Source: Sulfuricurvum sp. (lineage in GTDB: Bacteria > Campylobacterota > Campylobacteria > Campylobacterales > Sulfurimonadaceae). From it: a stretch of DNA of 64,000 nt. The notes under the pieces were generated by a model. The model saw only the letters and a list, made by a program, of their open reading frames with translations. It ran no database searches and was not told the DNA's origin. Shown here piece by piece: positions 26,857 through 34,973 of the stretch. The stretch covers positions 124,001-188,000 of the forward strand of contig JAQTLL010000001.1 in NCBI GenBank assembly GCA_028714915.1, read 5' to 3'. Both the position numbers and the translations under genes were made by a program. Every line of letters begins with the position of its first letter. Position 1 is the first letter of the stretch.

Positions 26857-28153
26857 AATAACCATTTTAAAAAGCTTTGAGAACTTTCAACTCAAATCAA
26901 CTTTATTTGCAAACTATTTATTAATTTTATATGCTTTTTTTTTGCCTATCTCAAATAAAATAGCAACAAATATTCTTATTGGAGTTGCAATTTTCACTCT
27001 TTTTGGCGGTAATTTACGAGAAAAATTTAGCAATGCCATTCAAGATAAAATTATTATCTCTTTCTTTCTCTTTTACATGATGTATTTTATTTGGTTAATT
27101 GGAAGCGAACATACTTTGAATGCTTTTTTTAAATTAAAAGAATTTAAATATATCATAGAAATTTCATTGATTATATATATAGTTTTGCAAAAAGAGTTCG
27201 TCTATAAAATTCTTGGCGGCTTTATTAGCGGCATGTTATTTAGTGAGATAATGTCGTATTGTCTCTTTTTTGATATTCCAATTTCTTTATATTTCCCTTT
27301 TATAACTTTAAAGCCCGTACATACAAATGTCCCCTTTATGGGAAATCACACAGCTTATACTATATGTTTAAGCATCTCCATAAGTATTATTTTATATAAA
27401 CTATTAACTCATCAGGTAAAAAATAAATATCTATTTTTTACTTATTTATTATTTTTTACAACTGCAAGTGTCAATATTTTTATTATTTATTCTCGACTCG
27501 GTTACATTTTGTATGGAATAAATATTCTGTTCACGCTAATATTTGTTTATAGAAAACAATTTTTAAAAACTATATTTATTTTTACCATGATCACCAGTAC
27601 TACATATACATTAGCCTTTTACTATAGCCCGTTTTTCAAAGATAGAACATTGGCTGCTATGAATGATTTTAAAAGCTCTTTGAACGCTTCTTACAATTCA
27701 CCTGGCGGAATACGTATTGGTTATTACGTCTATGCCTGGGAAGTGATTAAGGAACACCCTATTTTTGGAGTTGGCACTGGAGATCATATCTCTGAAGTAA
27801 TTAAAGTTGTAGACCAGCAAGAAACTTCTCTTGCCAACAAAGAAGCACTGTATATAAATTATAAAAGTGGTTACAATGCAAGTTTTGACAGTGAATATTT
27901 AGATATACTCGTTCAATTTGGGATTATTGGCCTCATTGTTTTTTTTAATATTCTATTCCAGATCAGAAGTTATGAACAAAACGATCGTCAACTAAAATTT
28001 TTACAATACCTCTTAATATTAACAATGTGTATTATTGCAGGGCCATCTCTCATTTTTATTCCTGCCGAGGTTGGAAAAACTTTTATACTTCTCCTATCTC
28101 TAACTCTTGCTATAAAACCTCTTAATTTTACGTCCGCTCAACGCTCCACGTAA
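26765..28153 (+). CDS. waaL: O-antigen ligase / polymerase-like membrane protein (WaaL type)
   Basis: The protein has about ten to twelve membrane helices and a large periplasmic loop containing GIRIGYYVYAWEVIKEHPIFG, followed by GVGTGDH, the features of WaaL/O-antigen ligase proteins that join O-polysaccharide to lipid A-core. The start is doubtful. The ATG at 26765 has no ribosome site and lies 92 nt inside the upstream gene. The family-like N-terminus (KSFENFQLKSTLFANYLLILY) begins just after the upstream stop, where only ATA (26858) and ATT (26864) codons occur. The gene is very AT-rich and converges with the next gene over 26 nt. Confidence 0.75.
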   Translation: MAFLSFYLWLPAHLFATAYDINKRYNLIRTKITILKSFENFQLKSTLFANYLLILYAFFLPISNKIATNILIGVAIFTLFGGNLREKFSNAIQDKIIISFFLFYMMYFIWLIGSEHTLNAFFKLKEFKYIIEISLIIYIVLQKEFVYKILGGFISGMLFSEIMSYCLFFDIPISLYFPFITLKPVHTNVPFMGNHTAYTICLSISISIILYKLLTHQVKNKYLFFTYLLFFTTASVNIFIIYSRLGYILYGINILFTLIFVYRKQFLKTIFIFTMITSTTYTLAFYYSPFFKDRTLAAMNDFKSSLNASYNSPGGIRIGYYVYAWEVIKEHPIFGVGTGDHISEVIKVVDQQETSLANKEALYINYKSGYNASFDSEYLDILVQFGIIGLIVFFNILFQIRSYEQNDRQLKFLQYLLILTMCIIAGPSLIFIPAEVGKTFILLLSLTLAIKPLNFTSAQRST

Positions 28154-28766
28154 TCCCCTCTTTAATCACCTTTGCCGGAAAACCGGCAATCAGAGCATTG
28201 GCTGGATATTCCCTTGCAGTAATTAAACTACCCATCCCTATCACCGTATTGGGAAGAATAATTGCCCCTTTTAATATTTTCACATTTCGTCCAATCCAAA
28301 CATTATTTGATACTATAATAGGTTTACTTGGATTAATTCGTATTCCATTTTGATAAATCGAATGACCATCGCATGCCCAAAATTCTACATCATCTGCAAT
28401 TAGGTTATTGCTTCCAATACTTACCTGATCTTGATATTCACAGCAAACAATTTTAGCCCCGCCTATTTGGGTATTTTTTCCAATTAAAATTTTGCTCGAT
28501 GAATTTTGAATAATAATTTCTAGTGAGCCTATTTGAACTCCTTCATCAATATCTATAATATTATCGTTTCCATCTATCCCAATTTGAATATTTTTATATT
28601 TTCCATTCCGAATAGTGATCCTATTGTTTTGCCCAGATATTCTTATTCTTGATTTACCACGTAGCAATCCGCTCACATTAAATTTATTATAGAGTAAATT
28701 TGAAATCTTTTTATTAGCAAATAGTAAAAATAAAAAGACTTTTACTTTACGAAATGAAGTCAACAT
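28128..28766 (-). CDS. left-handed beta-helix acyltransferase (hexapeptide repeat)
   Basis: The 212-residue protein has successive hexapeptide-type turns (IQIGIDGNDNIIDI, ILIGKNTQIGGAKI, VSIGSNNLI, VWIGRNVKILKGAIILPNTV) and ends IAGFPAKVIKEGITW, as in O-acetyltransferases of the WbbJ/LacA type. It probably acetylates a sugar of the surface glycan. It converges with the ligase gene over 26 nt and overlaps the next minus-strand gene by 7 nt. Confidence 0.82.
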   Translation of the reverse strand: MLTSFRKVKVFLFLLFANKKISNLLYNKFNVSGLLRGKSRIRISGQNNRITIRNGKYKNIQIGIDGNDNIIDIDEGVQIGSLEIIIQNSSSKILIGKNTQIGGAKIVCCEYQDQVSIGSNNLIADDVEFWACDGHSIYQNGIRINPSKPIIVSNNVWIGRNVKILKGAIILPNTVIGMGSLITAREYPANALIAGFPAKVIKEGITWSVERT

Positions 28767-29779
28767 AAATTATCATTTATAATATATTTTTGAATCTTGT
28801 CAAATACAGATTCCACATCCGGAACACTTCCATCCGAATTAAATGTAGCGTGATGCTTTGTATTGATCGGTAAATAGCGATAAGGAACCGTAAAAAAGAA
28901 GATTCCAACCGTTGCAGTCTCAGTGGCAATAGCCATGTTTCTAATCCCAGTATCCCCACACACAACCAATGTTGCCTCACCTAAAAAGGGAATGACCTGA
29001 TCAAGTGCCAATACCTCTTGTGTAACAACATTGGAAAAGTCAGAAAATTGTACTATTAAATCATCCGCCTTTTCGTGAGGATTAATCCCTTCTAAAATAA
29101 TATGATCAATATTGGGGTAATGACTGGCCATTGTTTTTATTAATGTTACAAAATGCTCTTTCGGCCAACATTTCCATCCCAGTGAAGCGCTGGTAAAATA
29201 GACGATATATGGCCTATCAACTTTGGCAGTATAGGCTGGATAAGCGTAATTGAGGGTAGATAACTTAGGTGCGCCAAAAATATAAAGCATATGTAATAAT
29301 GTTTCCACTTCGGGAACTAAATCCGATCTCAATATACCAATATCGTAAAATAGATGATTTTTTAAAGTTCTATAGGGAAATCCAATTTTTAGTTTTGCTC
29401 TGTTTAACAAGCAAATCATGCTGGAAAGTCCCGTATTCGCCATATCAAAGATTAAATCGTGTTCTCCCAATTCTCTAATTTGTTTTAAACGTGCGGTATA
29501 GGATGTTTTTTTACCATTAATTTTTTTATCAATTCTGTGTATCCTATCAACCAAGTCAGCAGGAGCTCCATAGCTGTAAGTGTTAATAATACTTATGGTT
29601 ATTTTAGCATTTGGGAAAAAAGTACGTGCTTGAACTAAAAAAGGACGAAAAACCATCATATCACCAATCGCAGCATGGCGTATGATTGCAATCGAATGAA
29701 CCGATTCAGGAGAGAATGAGTCTGCCACTTTTTTTGCTTTTTTAGATGCCCACGCACCTTTTTCGTACCATAGTTTCAT
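28760..29779 (-). CDS. glycosyltransferase family 9-like protein
   Basis: The 339-residue GT-B protein has IAIIRHAAIGDMMVFRPFLV at the N-terminus, HDLIFDMANTGLSS in the acceptor domain, and VVCGDTGIRNMAIATETATV in the donor domain, as in heptosyltransferases. The acceptor-domain Asp and the DTG motif support activity. An N-terminal basic extension (KLWYEKGAWASKKAKKV) may attach it to the membrane. GGAGAG before the ATG lies in the tail of the upstream gene. Confidence 0.78.
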   Translation of the reverse strand: MKLWYEKGAWASKKAKKVADSFSPESVHSIAIIRHAAIGDMMVFRPFLVQARTFFPNAKITISIINTYSYGAPADLVDRIHRIDKKINGKKTSYTARLKQIRELGEHDLIFDMANTGLSSMICLLNRAKLKIGFPYRTLKNHLFYDIGILRSDLVPEVETLLHMLYIFGAPKLSTLNYAYPAYTAKVDRPYIVYFTSASLGWKCWPKEHFVTLIKTMASHYPNIDHIILEGINPHEKADDLIVQFSDFSNVVTQEVLALDQVIPFLGEATLVVCGDTGIRNMAIATETATVGIFFFTVPYRYLPINTKHHATFNSDGSVPDVESVFDKIQKYIINDNLC

Positions 29780-29782
29780 TTT

Positions 29783-30862
29783 TTACTCTCCAAGAATTTT
29801 ATGTAGAAATTCAAATTGTTTCTGACTCTCAAATCTTTCTAACGCTTTTTGTTTACCTGCCTTTGCATAGTTTTCTCTTAGTTCACTATTTAGCTGCAAT
29901 CGGATCAGCTTATCCGCCAAATCATCACGATCAAACGTTTTAAAGAGCAATCCATTTACTTCATCATCAATGATCTCCAACGGTCCGCCGCTATCACTGG
30001 CAACAACACATACGCCGCACATCATCGCTTCGATTAGCACCAGTCCGAATGTCTCATTCTCCGTTGCCAATATCATCACATCACAAAGCTGCATCATCAT
30101 TTGCGCTTGTGTTGTGAAGCCTGTGAAAATTCCCACGTCACCGTAATCATTTTGGAGTTTTTGGAGATACGACTCTTCCATTGCGGCCCCGATGACGAGT
30201 GCTTTTGCGTCAATGCCCCTGCCCTGTAGTTTTTTCACTGCTTCAAGGACGATATGTTGTCCTTTTTGGGCTTCGATCCGCCCGATTATCCCGACAGTAA
30301 ATGATTCACTCAAAGCCAGCGCTTCCCGATGAGCTTGCTTCTCTTCTTCTGGAATCATAGTGGGCTGTTGGGCACCGATGTAAAGTACCTCAGTTTTGGG
30401 GCGAATATCGTGAGGGATAAATTTCTCGATTTGAGATTTTACCTGATGGGTGACGGCTAAGATCATGTCGAGATTTTTATACAAAAAACGGTGGTAAAAA
30501 TCATCTTTAAATCTCGTCATCGTCATGTGCCGTGACTGTACTACTTTTGGTTTACGCGTAGAAAGGAGTTTAGCCATTACTGCAAGCGGCAAATCTTTCG
30601 TCCAATGCAGGTGAAGAATGTCGATGGCTTCGTCATCAATGATGCGGGCAAGCTCTCTCGCGCCAAGCCATGAGAGGAAAACATTCCGTCGCTTAAGTGT
30701 ATAGTAACGATACTGAGAATCCTCATAATAACTTTTTAACTTCCCTTTTTCATTAATGACGCTGATACACTCCTCCCCCAAATAGTGCGATGCACGCATC
30801 ATATAGAGTTCCAATCCACCAAGATCAGGAGAAAGGCACAATTCACAAATTTTATTTGCCAC
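29783..30862 (-). CDS. glycosyltransferase family 4
   Basis: The 359-residue GT-B retaining transferase has the donor-binding signature NETFGLVLIEAMMCGVCVVA with the EX7E pair, plus VGIIGRIEAQKGQHIVLEAV. The N-terminal acceptor domain has SPDLGGLELYMMRA. The start taken is GTG at 30862, which has AAAAGGG upstream and overlaps the previous gene's stop by 11 nt; a TTG six codons earlier is possible. It is part of a four-gene minus-strand core-sugar operon. Confidence 0.88.
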   Translation of the reverse strand: MANKICELCLSPDLGGLELYMMRASHYLGEECISVINEKGKLKSYYEDSQYRYYTLKRRNVFLSWLGARELARIIDDEAIDILHLHWTKDLPLAVMAKLLSTRKPKVVQSRHMTMTRFKDDFYHRFLYKNLDMILAVTHQVKSQIEKFIPHDIRPKTEVLYIGAQQPTMIPEEEKQAHREALALSESFTVGIIGRIEAQKGQHIVLEAVKKLQGRGIDAKALVIGAAMEESYLQKLQNDYGDVGIFTGFTTQAQMMMQLCDVMILATENETFGLVLIEAMMCGVCVVASDSGGPLEIIDDEVNGLLFKTFDRDDLADKLIRLQLNSELRENYAKAGKQKALERFESQKQFEFLHKILGE

Positions 30863-31613
30863 TTTTACCCTTTTCTTCAAGATTCAATTCATACAACTTG
30901 ATGTATTTATAAAAATTAGTTGCAAAATGGGAAAATGCGATAATTAGCCCTGCATAACCATCTAAGAATCCTCTTTTTAACACATAAGTTCGGAAAAACG
31001 AGTACAAACCATTGAAAAATGCTTTGGCAGGCGAGGAAGATCTTTTACCGACATTGTCATTTGCGAAAAGAGTCGAGTAACGATCCAGTTTGATGATAAA
31101 ATCAGAAATACTCGTGTAGCTGTAATGCTTTATATTTCCCTCTAACAATGCAATTTTCATCCCCTCATCCATAATACGTTCGTGCACATAGTTGTTATTA
31201 AAAGAAGTAATGCCTCTATGATACAGTCGACGAATTTTTTGATTATTCCAGCCACTGTGACGGATCGCTATCTCTTTGTAATACGCCAAAGAATTGATCA
31301 TATAGACCGTATTCGAGTTAAATGTATCATTTTTTAATGTATTCAACAATCCTATATCAATCTCTTCATCACTGTCAATGCTCAATATCCAATCGTTCTG
31401 TGCAAAACTTGCCGCACGGTTTTTAGTCGTGCCAAATCCATCAAAATTTCCTTCGATCAGATGAACATTTGGATATTCGCGAGCTATTTCTAACGTTCCA
31501 TCGGTTGAACCGTTGTCATACACGACCACATCTTCAAACTCTCGCAAACTTTCCAAGGTTTTATGGATCGTACGTGCTCCGTTTTTAACAATCATTACCG
31601 CCGATACATTCAT
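30852..31613 (-). CDS. glycosyltransferase family 2 (WaaE/KdtX-like)
   Basis: The 253-residue GT2 enzyme matches the LPS core beta-1,4-glucosyltransferase group: MNVSAVMIVKNGARTIHKTL, VVYDNGSTDGTLEIA, DWILSIDSDEEID and a late YYHRGITSFNNNYVHE-type region. A C-terminal amphipathic stretch probably associates with the membrane. It starts 1 nt after the deacetylase stop. It likely extends the inner core near the heptoses (inference from family). Confidence 0.85.
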   Translation of the reverse strand: MNVSAVMIVKNGARTIHKTLESLREFEDVVVYDNGSTDGTLEIAREYPNVHLIEGNFDGFGTTKNRAASFAQNDWILSIDSDEEIDIGLLNTLKNDTFNSNTVYMINSLAYYKEIAIRHSGWNNQKIRRLYHRGITSFNNNYVHERIMDEGMKIALLEGNIKHYSYTSISDFIIKLDRYSTLFANDNVGKRSSSPAKAFFNGLYSFFRTYVLKRGFLDGYAGLIIAFSHFATNFYKYIKLYELNLEEKGKSGK

Positions 31614-31614
31614 C

Positions 31615-32346
31615 TTAACTCTTTATCATTTTAACTACAGTTTTAAACCAAAAACCCAACTGTTTTAGGGGTTTAAACAATTCATCAGGACTTTTAAGCG
31701 CATCCCCTTTTATACGGTACACTAATCCACCGATTCCGTCCCATGAGGGATTGAGGGCATTGCCAATTCGAAATACATATCCATAATGTTCATGCGCCAA
31801 TTCAACTGCAGCATCATTGTATTTTCCATACGGTAACACGAATGACTCAACACCGTATCCCAACTTTTCTTCGAGAATAACCTTGGAACCAAAAATTTCA
31901 CGCTCCAAATCAACCCCTTCATCGCTGAGATTGATATGGTTCATAGAGTGCGATGCAATAGCCAAATGACCGCTTTGAACCATCTCTCGTAACTCTACAT
32001 ACGTACAAAATGGAGCAAAAGTTTGATAATTTTCGTAAATCTCATGATGCTTTAAAGAGAGGCGTTTTTCTGGTGCGATATCCGTATCATCAAGGATATA
32101 GGCACAGGGAACGGCAAGTAAAGCTTTTAAGTTGTATTTTCTGAGCAAAGGAAATACATAGTGATAAAAATCATAATACGCATCATCAAATGTAAGACAA
32201 ATCGAAGAGCTTTGAAACTCTTCCCCCGGAAAAACTGTAACATAGCGTTCACTAATCAAACGTAGATGCGCATCCATCATCGAGTCTGAATTAGAAAGGG
32301 GTAAATCATCGCTATTAATATGGTGATACATTATTATTGGAATCAT
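31615..32346 (-). CDS. polysaccharide deacetylase (NodB-homology domain)
   Basis: The 243-residue carbohydrate esterase family 4 protein has IPIIMYHHI at the N-terminus, SSSICLTFDDAYYDFYHYVF with the metal-binding Asp pair, SHSMNHINL with the two metal His, and FVLPYGKYND. It has no signal peptide, so it may act on a lipid-linked or nucleotide sugar on the cytosolic side. AAAGGGAATT supports the ATG at 32346. It heads the minus-strand operon down to the acyltransferase. Confidence 0.85.
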   Translation of the reverse strand: MIPIIMYHHINSDDLPLSNSDSMMDAHLRLISERYVTVFPGEEFQSSSICLTFDDAYYDFYHYVFPLLRKYNLKALLAVPCAYILDDTDIAPEKRLSLKHHEIYENYQTFAPFCTYVELREMVQSGHLAIASHSMNHINLSDEGVDLEREIFGSKVILEEKLGYGVESFVLPYGKYNDAAVELAHEHYGYVFRIGNALNPSWDGIGGLVYRIKGDALKSPDELFKPLKQLGFWFKTVVKMIKS

Positions 32347-32409
32347 AATTCCCTTTCTAAAATCTTTAGTCTCATTATACAAAATTTACACTATTTTTGA
32401 AATTACAGC

Positions 32410-32415
32410 TATAAT
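32410..32415 (+). promoter_or_regulatory. -10 box for a PIN toxin-antitoxin pair and LPS kinase
   Basis: CAGC-TATAAT-ACAT lies 32 nt before the antitoxin ATG, in the divergent gap between the deacetylase and antitoxin genes. Confidence 0.55.
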
Positions 32416-32447
32416 ACATAATAATATTTACATACAAAGGAGTACAG

Positions 32448-32687
32448 ATGTCATCTACATTACGTAAAAATTTCGTTTTTGATGCCATAGTTGTCTCTCA
32501 TTTGGAAGAGATTGCACGTGTCGAAGGGCTTTCATTGACAAAAGCGATTAACAATATGATTGAGCAACGATACGAAGAAATTGCAAAGCAAAAGAGGCTT
32601 GAGGCTGCGATGAGCATCGTAGGTAGTGCTTCTGGGGTATTTGGGAATCTAACGATTCAAGAAATTAAAGCACAAATGGATGTTTAA
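32448..32687 (+). CDS. antitoxin of a PIN-toxin pair (ribbon-helix-helix-like)
   Basis: The 79-residue protein begins with a ribbon-helix-helix-like segment (STLRKNFVFDAIVVSHLEEI, then a helix in LSLTKAINNMIEQRYEEIA) and ends with a flexible tail (FGNLTIQEIKAQMDV) suited to binding the toxin. AAAGGAG precedes the ATG. The first gene of a three-gene unit, it overlaps the toxin by 8 nt. It probably represses the promoter just upstream, as is usual for such antitoxins. Confidence 0.75.
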   Translation: MSSTLRKNFVFDAIVVSHLEEIARVEGLSLTKAINNMIEQRYEEIAKQKRLEAAMSIVGSASGVFGNLTIQEIKAQMDV

Positions 32688-33108
32688 GCGATTATTTTTG
32701 GATGCCAACATTTTGGTGGACTTTGTTGATGATTTGAGACCATCTCATATTCAGAGCAAAAAAATAATAATTGATGCTATACAGCGAAATACCCACCTTT
32801 TTACGAGCTGTGACATCATAACGACTGTCTATTATCTAAGCGCAAAAACAAACAAAAAACGAGCACTCAATGAAATTGCAAAAATCAATCGTTTTTGTAA
32901 AATTATCGATTTTTCGAACAGTGAAGTAGAACAAACCTGTGATTTAATGGCTCAAAATAGTGATTTCAAAGATTTAGAAGATACCATCCAATATATCCTC
33001 GCCAAAAAAGTATCGTGCGATTGTATTATCTCCAATGATAAAAACTTTTTGAGTCCTGATATTCTTCTTCTCAATAGTGAACAATTTTGTGAAAGGTTGG
33101 GATTATGA
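32680..33108 (+). CDS. PIN-domain toxin upstream of the LPS kinase
   Basis: The 142-residue PIN protein has RLFLDANILVDFVDD at the start (first Asp), TTVYYLSAK, FKDLEDTIQYILAKK (third acidic site) and DCIISNDKNFLS (fourth). This pattern suits an Mg-dependent RNase of the VapC type. Its stop overlaps the LPS-kinase start by 4 nt (ATGA), so toxin and kinase translation are coupled. No flanking direct repeats were found here. Confidence 0.83.
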   Translation: MFKRLFLDANILVDFVDDLRPSHIQSKKIIIDAIQRNTHLFTSCDIITTVYYLSAKTNKKRALNEIAKINRFCKIIDFSNSEVEQTCDLMAQNSDFKDLEDTIQYILAKKVSCDCIISNDKNFLSPDILLLNSEQFCERLGL

Positions 33109-33872
33109 AAATTTCATTGACTACTCCGCATCAATATGAGCATCTCTCTAGCTCTTTCGAATCGATTCAAAAAATCTTTGCAACTGATAATAATTCTATC
33201 CACAAAGCTCGTAATGAACTTAAAGTCATTGAGATAGAGGGAATCAAAACAGTCATCAAATCGTTCAAAATACCTCATCTGCTTAATCGTGTCGTGTATA
33301 CATTTTTTCGAAAAAGCAAAGCCTATAAATCCTACCACAATGCACTACGCTTGAAAGAGTTAAACATCTCTACCCCTGAACCTATTGCTTTGATCGAATT
33401 TTTCGAATCGGGTCTTTTAGAAGAAAGTTATTTTATCTCAGAATTTTTCGACTACGATTTCACCATCCGCACTCCGCTTCTTGAGCCCTTGGAAGATCGA
33501 GAAGCTATTTTTACGGCTTTTGCTGCTTATACCTATGGTTTACACCAAAAAGGGGTATGGCATTTGGATTACTCTCCCGGAAATATTCTCATTAAAAGAG
33601 TAGAAGGTGGGTATCAATTCAGTATCGTTGACATCAATCGAATGGAGTTTAGAGAAATTAGCCCTCTACAGGGTTGTGAAAACTTTAATAAACTCTGGGC
33701 GAGTGATGAAGAGCTGGAAATCATGGGGCGGGAATATGCCAGACTTTGCGGTTTCAATGTGGCAGTCACTATCGCCGAGATGAAACGTCATAATGATGCC
33801 AATAAGCGGGTCAAGAATTTCAAGAAAAAGCTTAAAAAAGTTCTAAAAGGCGATTTTTCAACTCTTTCTTAA
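33105..33872 (+). CDS. lipopolysaccharide core kinase (WaaP/KdkA/InaA-like)
   Basis: The 255-residue protein has a protein-kinase-like fold: Lys in IKTVIKSFKIP, the catalytic loop HLDYSPGNILI, and metal-binding Asp in SIVDINRMEF in place of DFG. These fit LPS kinases that phosphorylate Kdo or heptose of the inner core on the cytosolic face. It is read from the promoter of the toxin-antitoxin pair and converges with a GT9 gene over 41 nt. Confidence 0.8.
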   Translation: MKISLTTPHQYEHLSSSFESIQKIFATDNNSIHKARNELKVIEIEGIKTVIKSFKIPHLLNRVVYTFFRKSKAYKSYHNALRLKELNISTPEPIALIEFFESGLLEESYFISEFFDYDFTIRTPLLEPLEDREAIFTAFAAYTYGLHQKGVWHLDYSPGNILIKRVEGGYQFSIVDINRMEFREISPLQGCENFNKLWASDEELEIMGREYARLCGFNVAVTIAEMKRHNDANKRVKNFKKKLKKVLKGDFSTLS

Positions 33873-34803
33873 CGTCCTCAAACATCTCTGCACGTCCTTT
33901 TATATCAAGGGGAATCATAAAATGGTGTTGTTTCGCTTCTGCTCCAATACTTTTCCATCGTAACGCGGAGGCAAATCGTGAATCTCCAAAAAAAGTAAAG
34001 GTTTCACATCCTGCTGCACTTGCCAGATGATACGTCCCCGTCGAGGTGCTCACAAACAGTTTAAACCCACTTAGCAACGCTGCGAAATCAACCACACTTC
34101 CGCGAGAACGATACAAGATAACGCTACTCTCACCCAATAGCTCTTTGGCTTCTTCATAGAGTTTTTCTTCATCAGGACCAAACGTCATTACGACATTAAT
34201 CTTTTCATATTTTTGGGCAATCCATACCAGCTCGATGTATTCACAAAGCGTCCAGTTGGCGTCCGATGAGCCCCCGAAACCAGGATGAAAAGCGACCACG
34301 GGTTTAGTAACAGCATATTCTTCACAAAATGCGTTGAAAATATCCTCATTAAAATGCAAAAGTGGTTTTGGGAAATCAAGATTTATATCTTTGAAAAGTG
34401 CTCTTGCGAGTTCAAGATTGTATTCAAACTCTGCCATTTTTACTTCGCTGCGACGTTGCGGGATACGGCGATTATAAAAAATTTGAGCGATTTTGGTGGC
34501 GGGGGCAATTCGGATAGGGATGCGAGCAATAAATTGTGCCAGTCCCACACGGGTATTGGAAAAAAGGGTGATCGAAGCGTCGATATGTGCTTGTTTGATT
34601 TTAAATGCCAACGCTAGAATATCCTCTCCACCATCCACAATCACCTCATCGATAAAATCACACGATTCGGCGAGTTTACGGTTTAGAGGAGCTACAAGAA
34701 CGATGATTCGGTTTTGCGGGTTATGGTGCTTAAGGACATACAGTGTTGGCAGTGCCGTGATAAAATCGCCCAATTTGTCATTACGCACTACCAATATATT
34801 CAT
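33832..34803 (-). CDS. glycosyltransferase family 9 / heptosyltransferase
   Basis: The 323-residue GT-B enzyme has ILVVRNDKLGDFITALPTLY, VVAFHPGFGGSSDANW and FVSTSTGTYHLASAAGCETF, the standard order of ADP-heptose heptosyltransferases. It may be the WaaC or WaaQ equivalent for this core, but that is not decided by sequence alone. A palindromic repeat lies just upstream of its start, in the gap to the next divergent gene. Confidence 0.85.
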   Translation of the reverse strand: MNILVVRNDKLGDFITALPTLYVLKHHNPQNRIIVLVAPLNRKLAESCDFIDEVIVDGGEDILALAFKIKQAHIDASITLFSNTRVGLAQFIARIPIRIAPATKIAQIFYNRRIPQRRSEVKMAEFEYNLELARALFKDINLDFPKPLLHFNEDIFNAFCEEYAVTKPVVAFHPGFGGSSDANWTLCEYIELVWIAQKYEKINVVMTFGPDEEKLYEEAKELLGESSVILYRSRGSVVDFAALLSGFKLFVSTSTGTYHLASAAGCETFTFFGDSRFASALRWKSIGAEAKQHHFMIPLDIKGRAEMFEDVKKELKNRLLELF

Positions 34804-34827
34804 TATTTACCCTTATCGTATTGTTTC

Positions 34828-34918
34828 GTCACTCCAGCGAAAGCGGGAGTCTAGCTGGATTCCCGCCTTCGCTGGAATAACGGCTCTCGTCATCCTCGGA
34901 CTTGATCCGGGGATCCAT
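34828..34918. repeat. dispersed palindromic repeat, family 1, long double copy
   Basis: Two units face each other (GTCACTCCAGCGAAAGCGGG and its reverse-complement-like GATTCCCGCCTTCGCTGG), giving a long hairpin. A second motif, CCTCGGACTTGATCCGGGGA, then follows at 34893. The same pair of motifs occurs together at 40352-40417. Confidence 0.75.
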
Positions 34919-34961
34919 TTTTTATTAAGATATTCTACCCGATTAGCAGTAAAGAAAACGC

Positions 34962-34967
34962 TATAAT
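34962..34967 (+). promoter_or_regulatory. -10 box directly before an ATG (candidate leaderless mRNA)
   Basis: CGC-TATAAT is followed by 6 nt (ACGCAA) and then the ATG at 34974, so transcription should begin at or next to the A of the start codon. No ribosome site is present. Confidence 0.55.
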
Positions 34968-34973
34968 ACGCAA

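Noticed and set aside
34828..34918. CRISPR-like repeated palindromes
   Set aside because: The copies are scattered singly through the window, without regular spacers, and no cas genes are present.
34493..34966. Plus-strand frame of 157 codons over the GT9 start and the repeat
   Set aside because: It is antisense to the heptosyltransferase and then runs through the palindromic repeat; the tail (VIPAFAGITALVILGLDPGIH) is repeat-derived.
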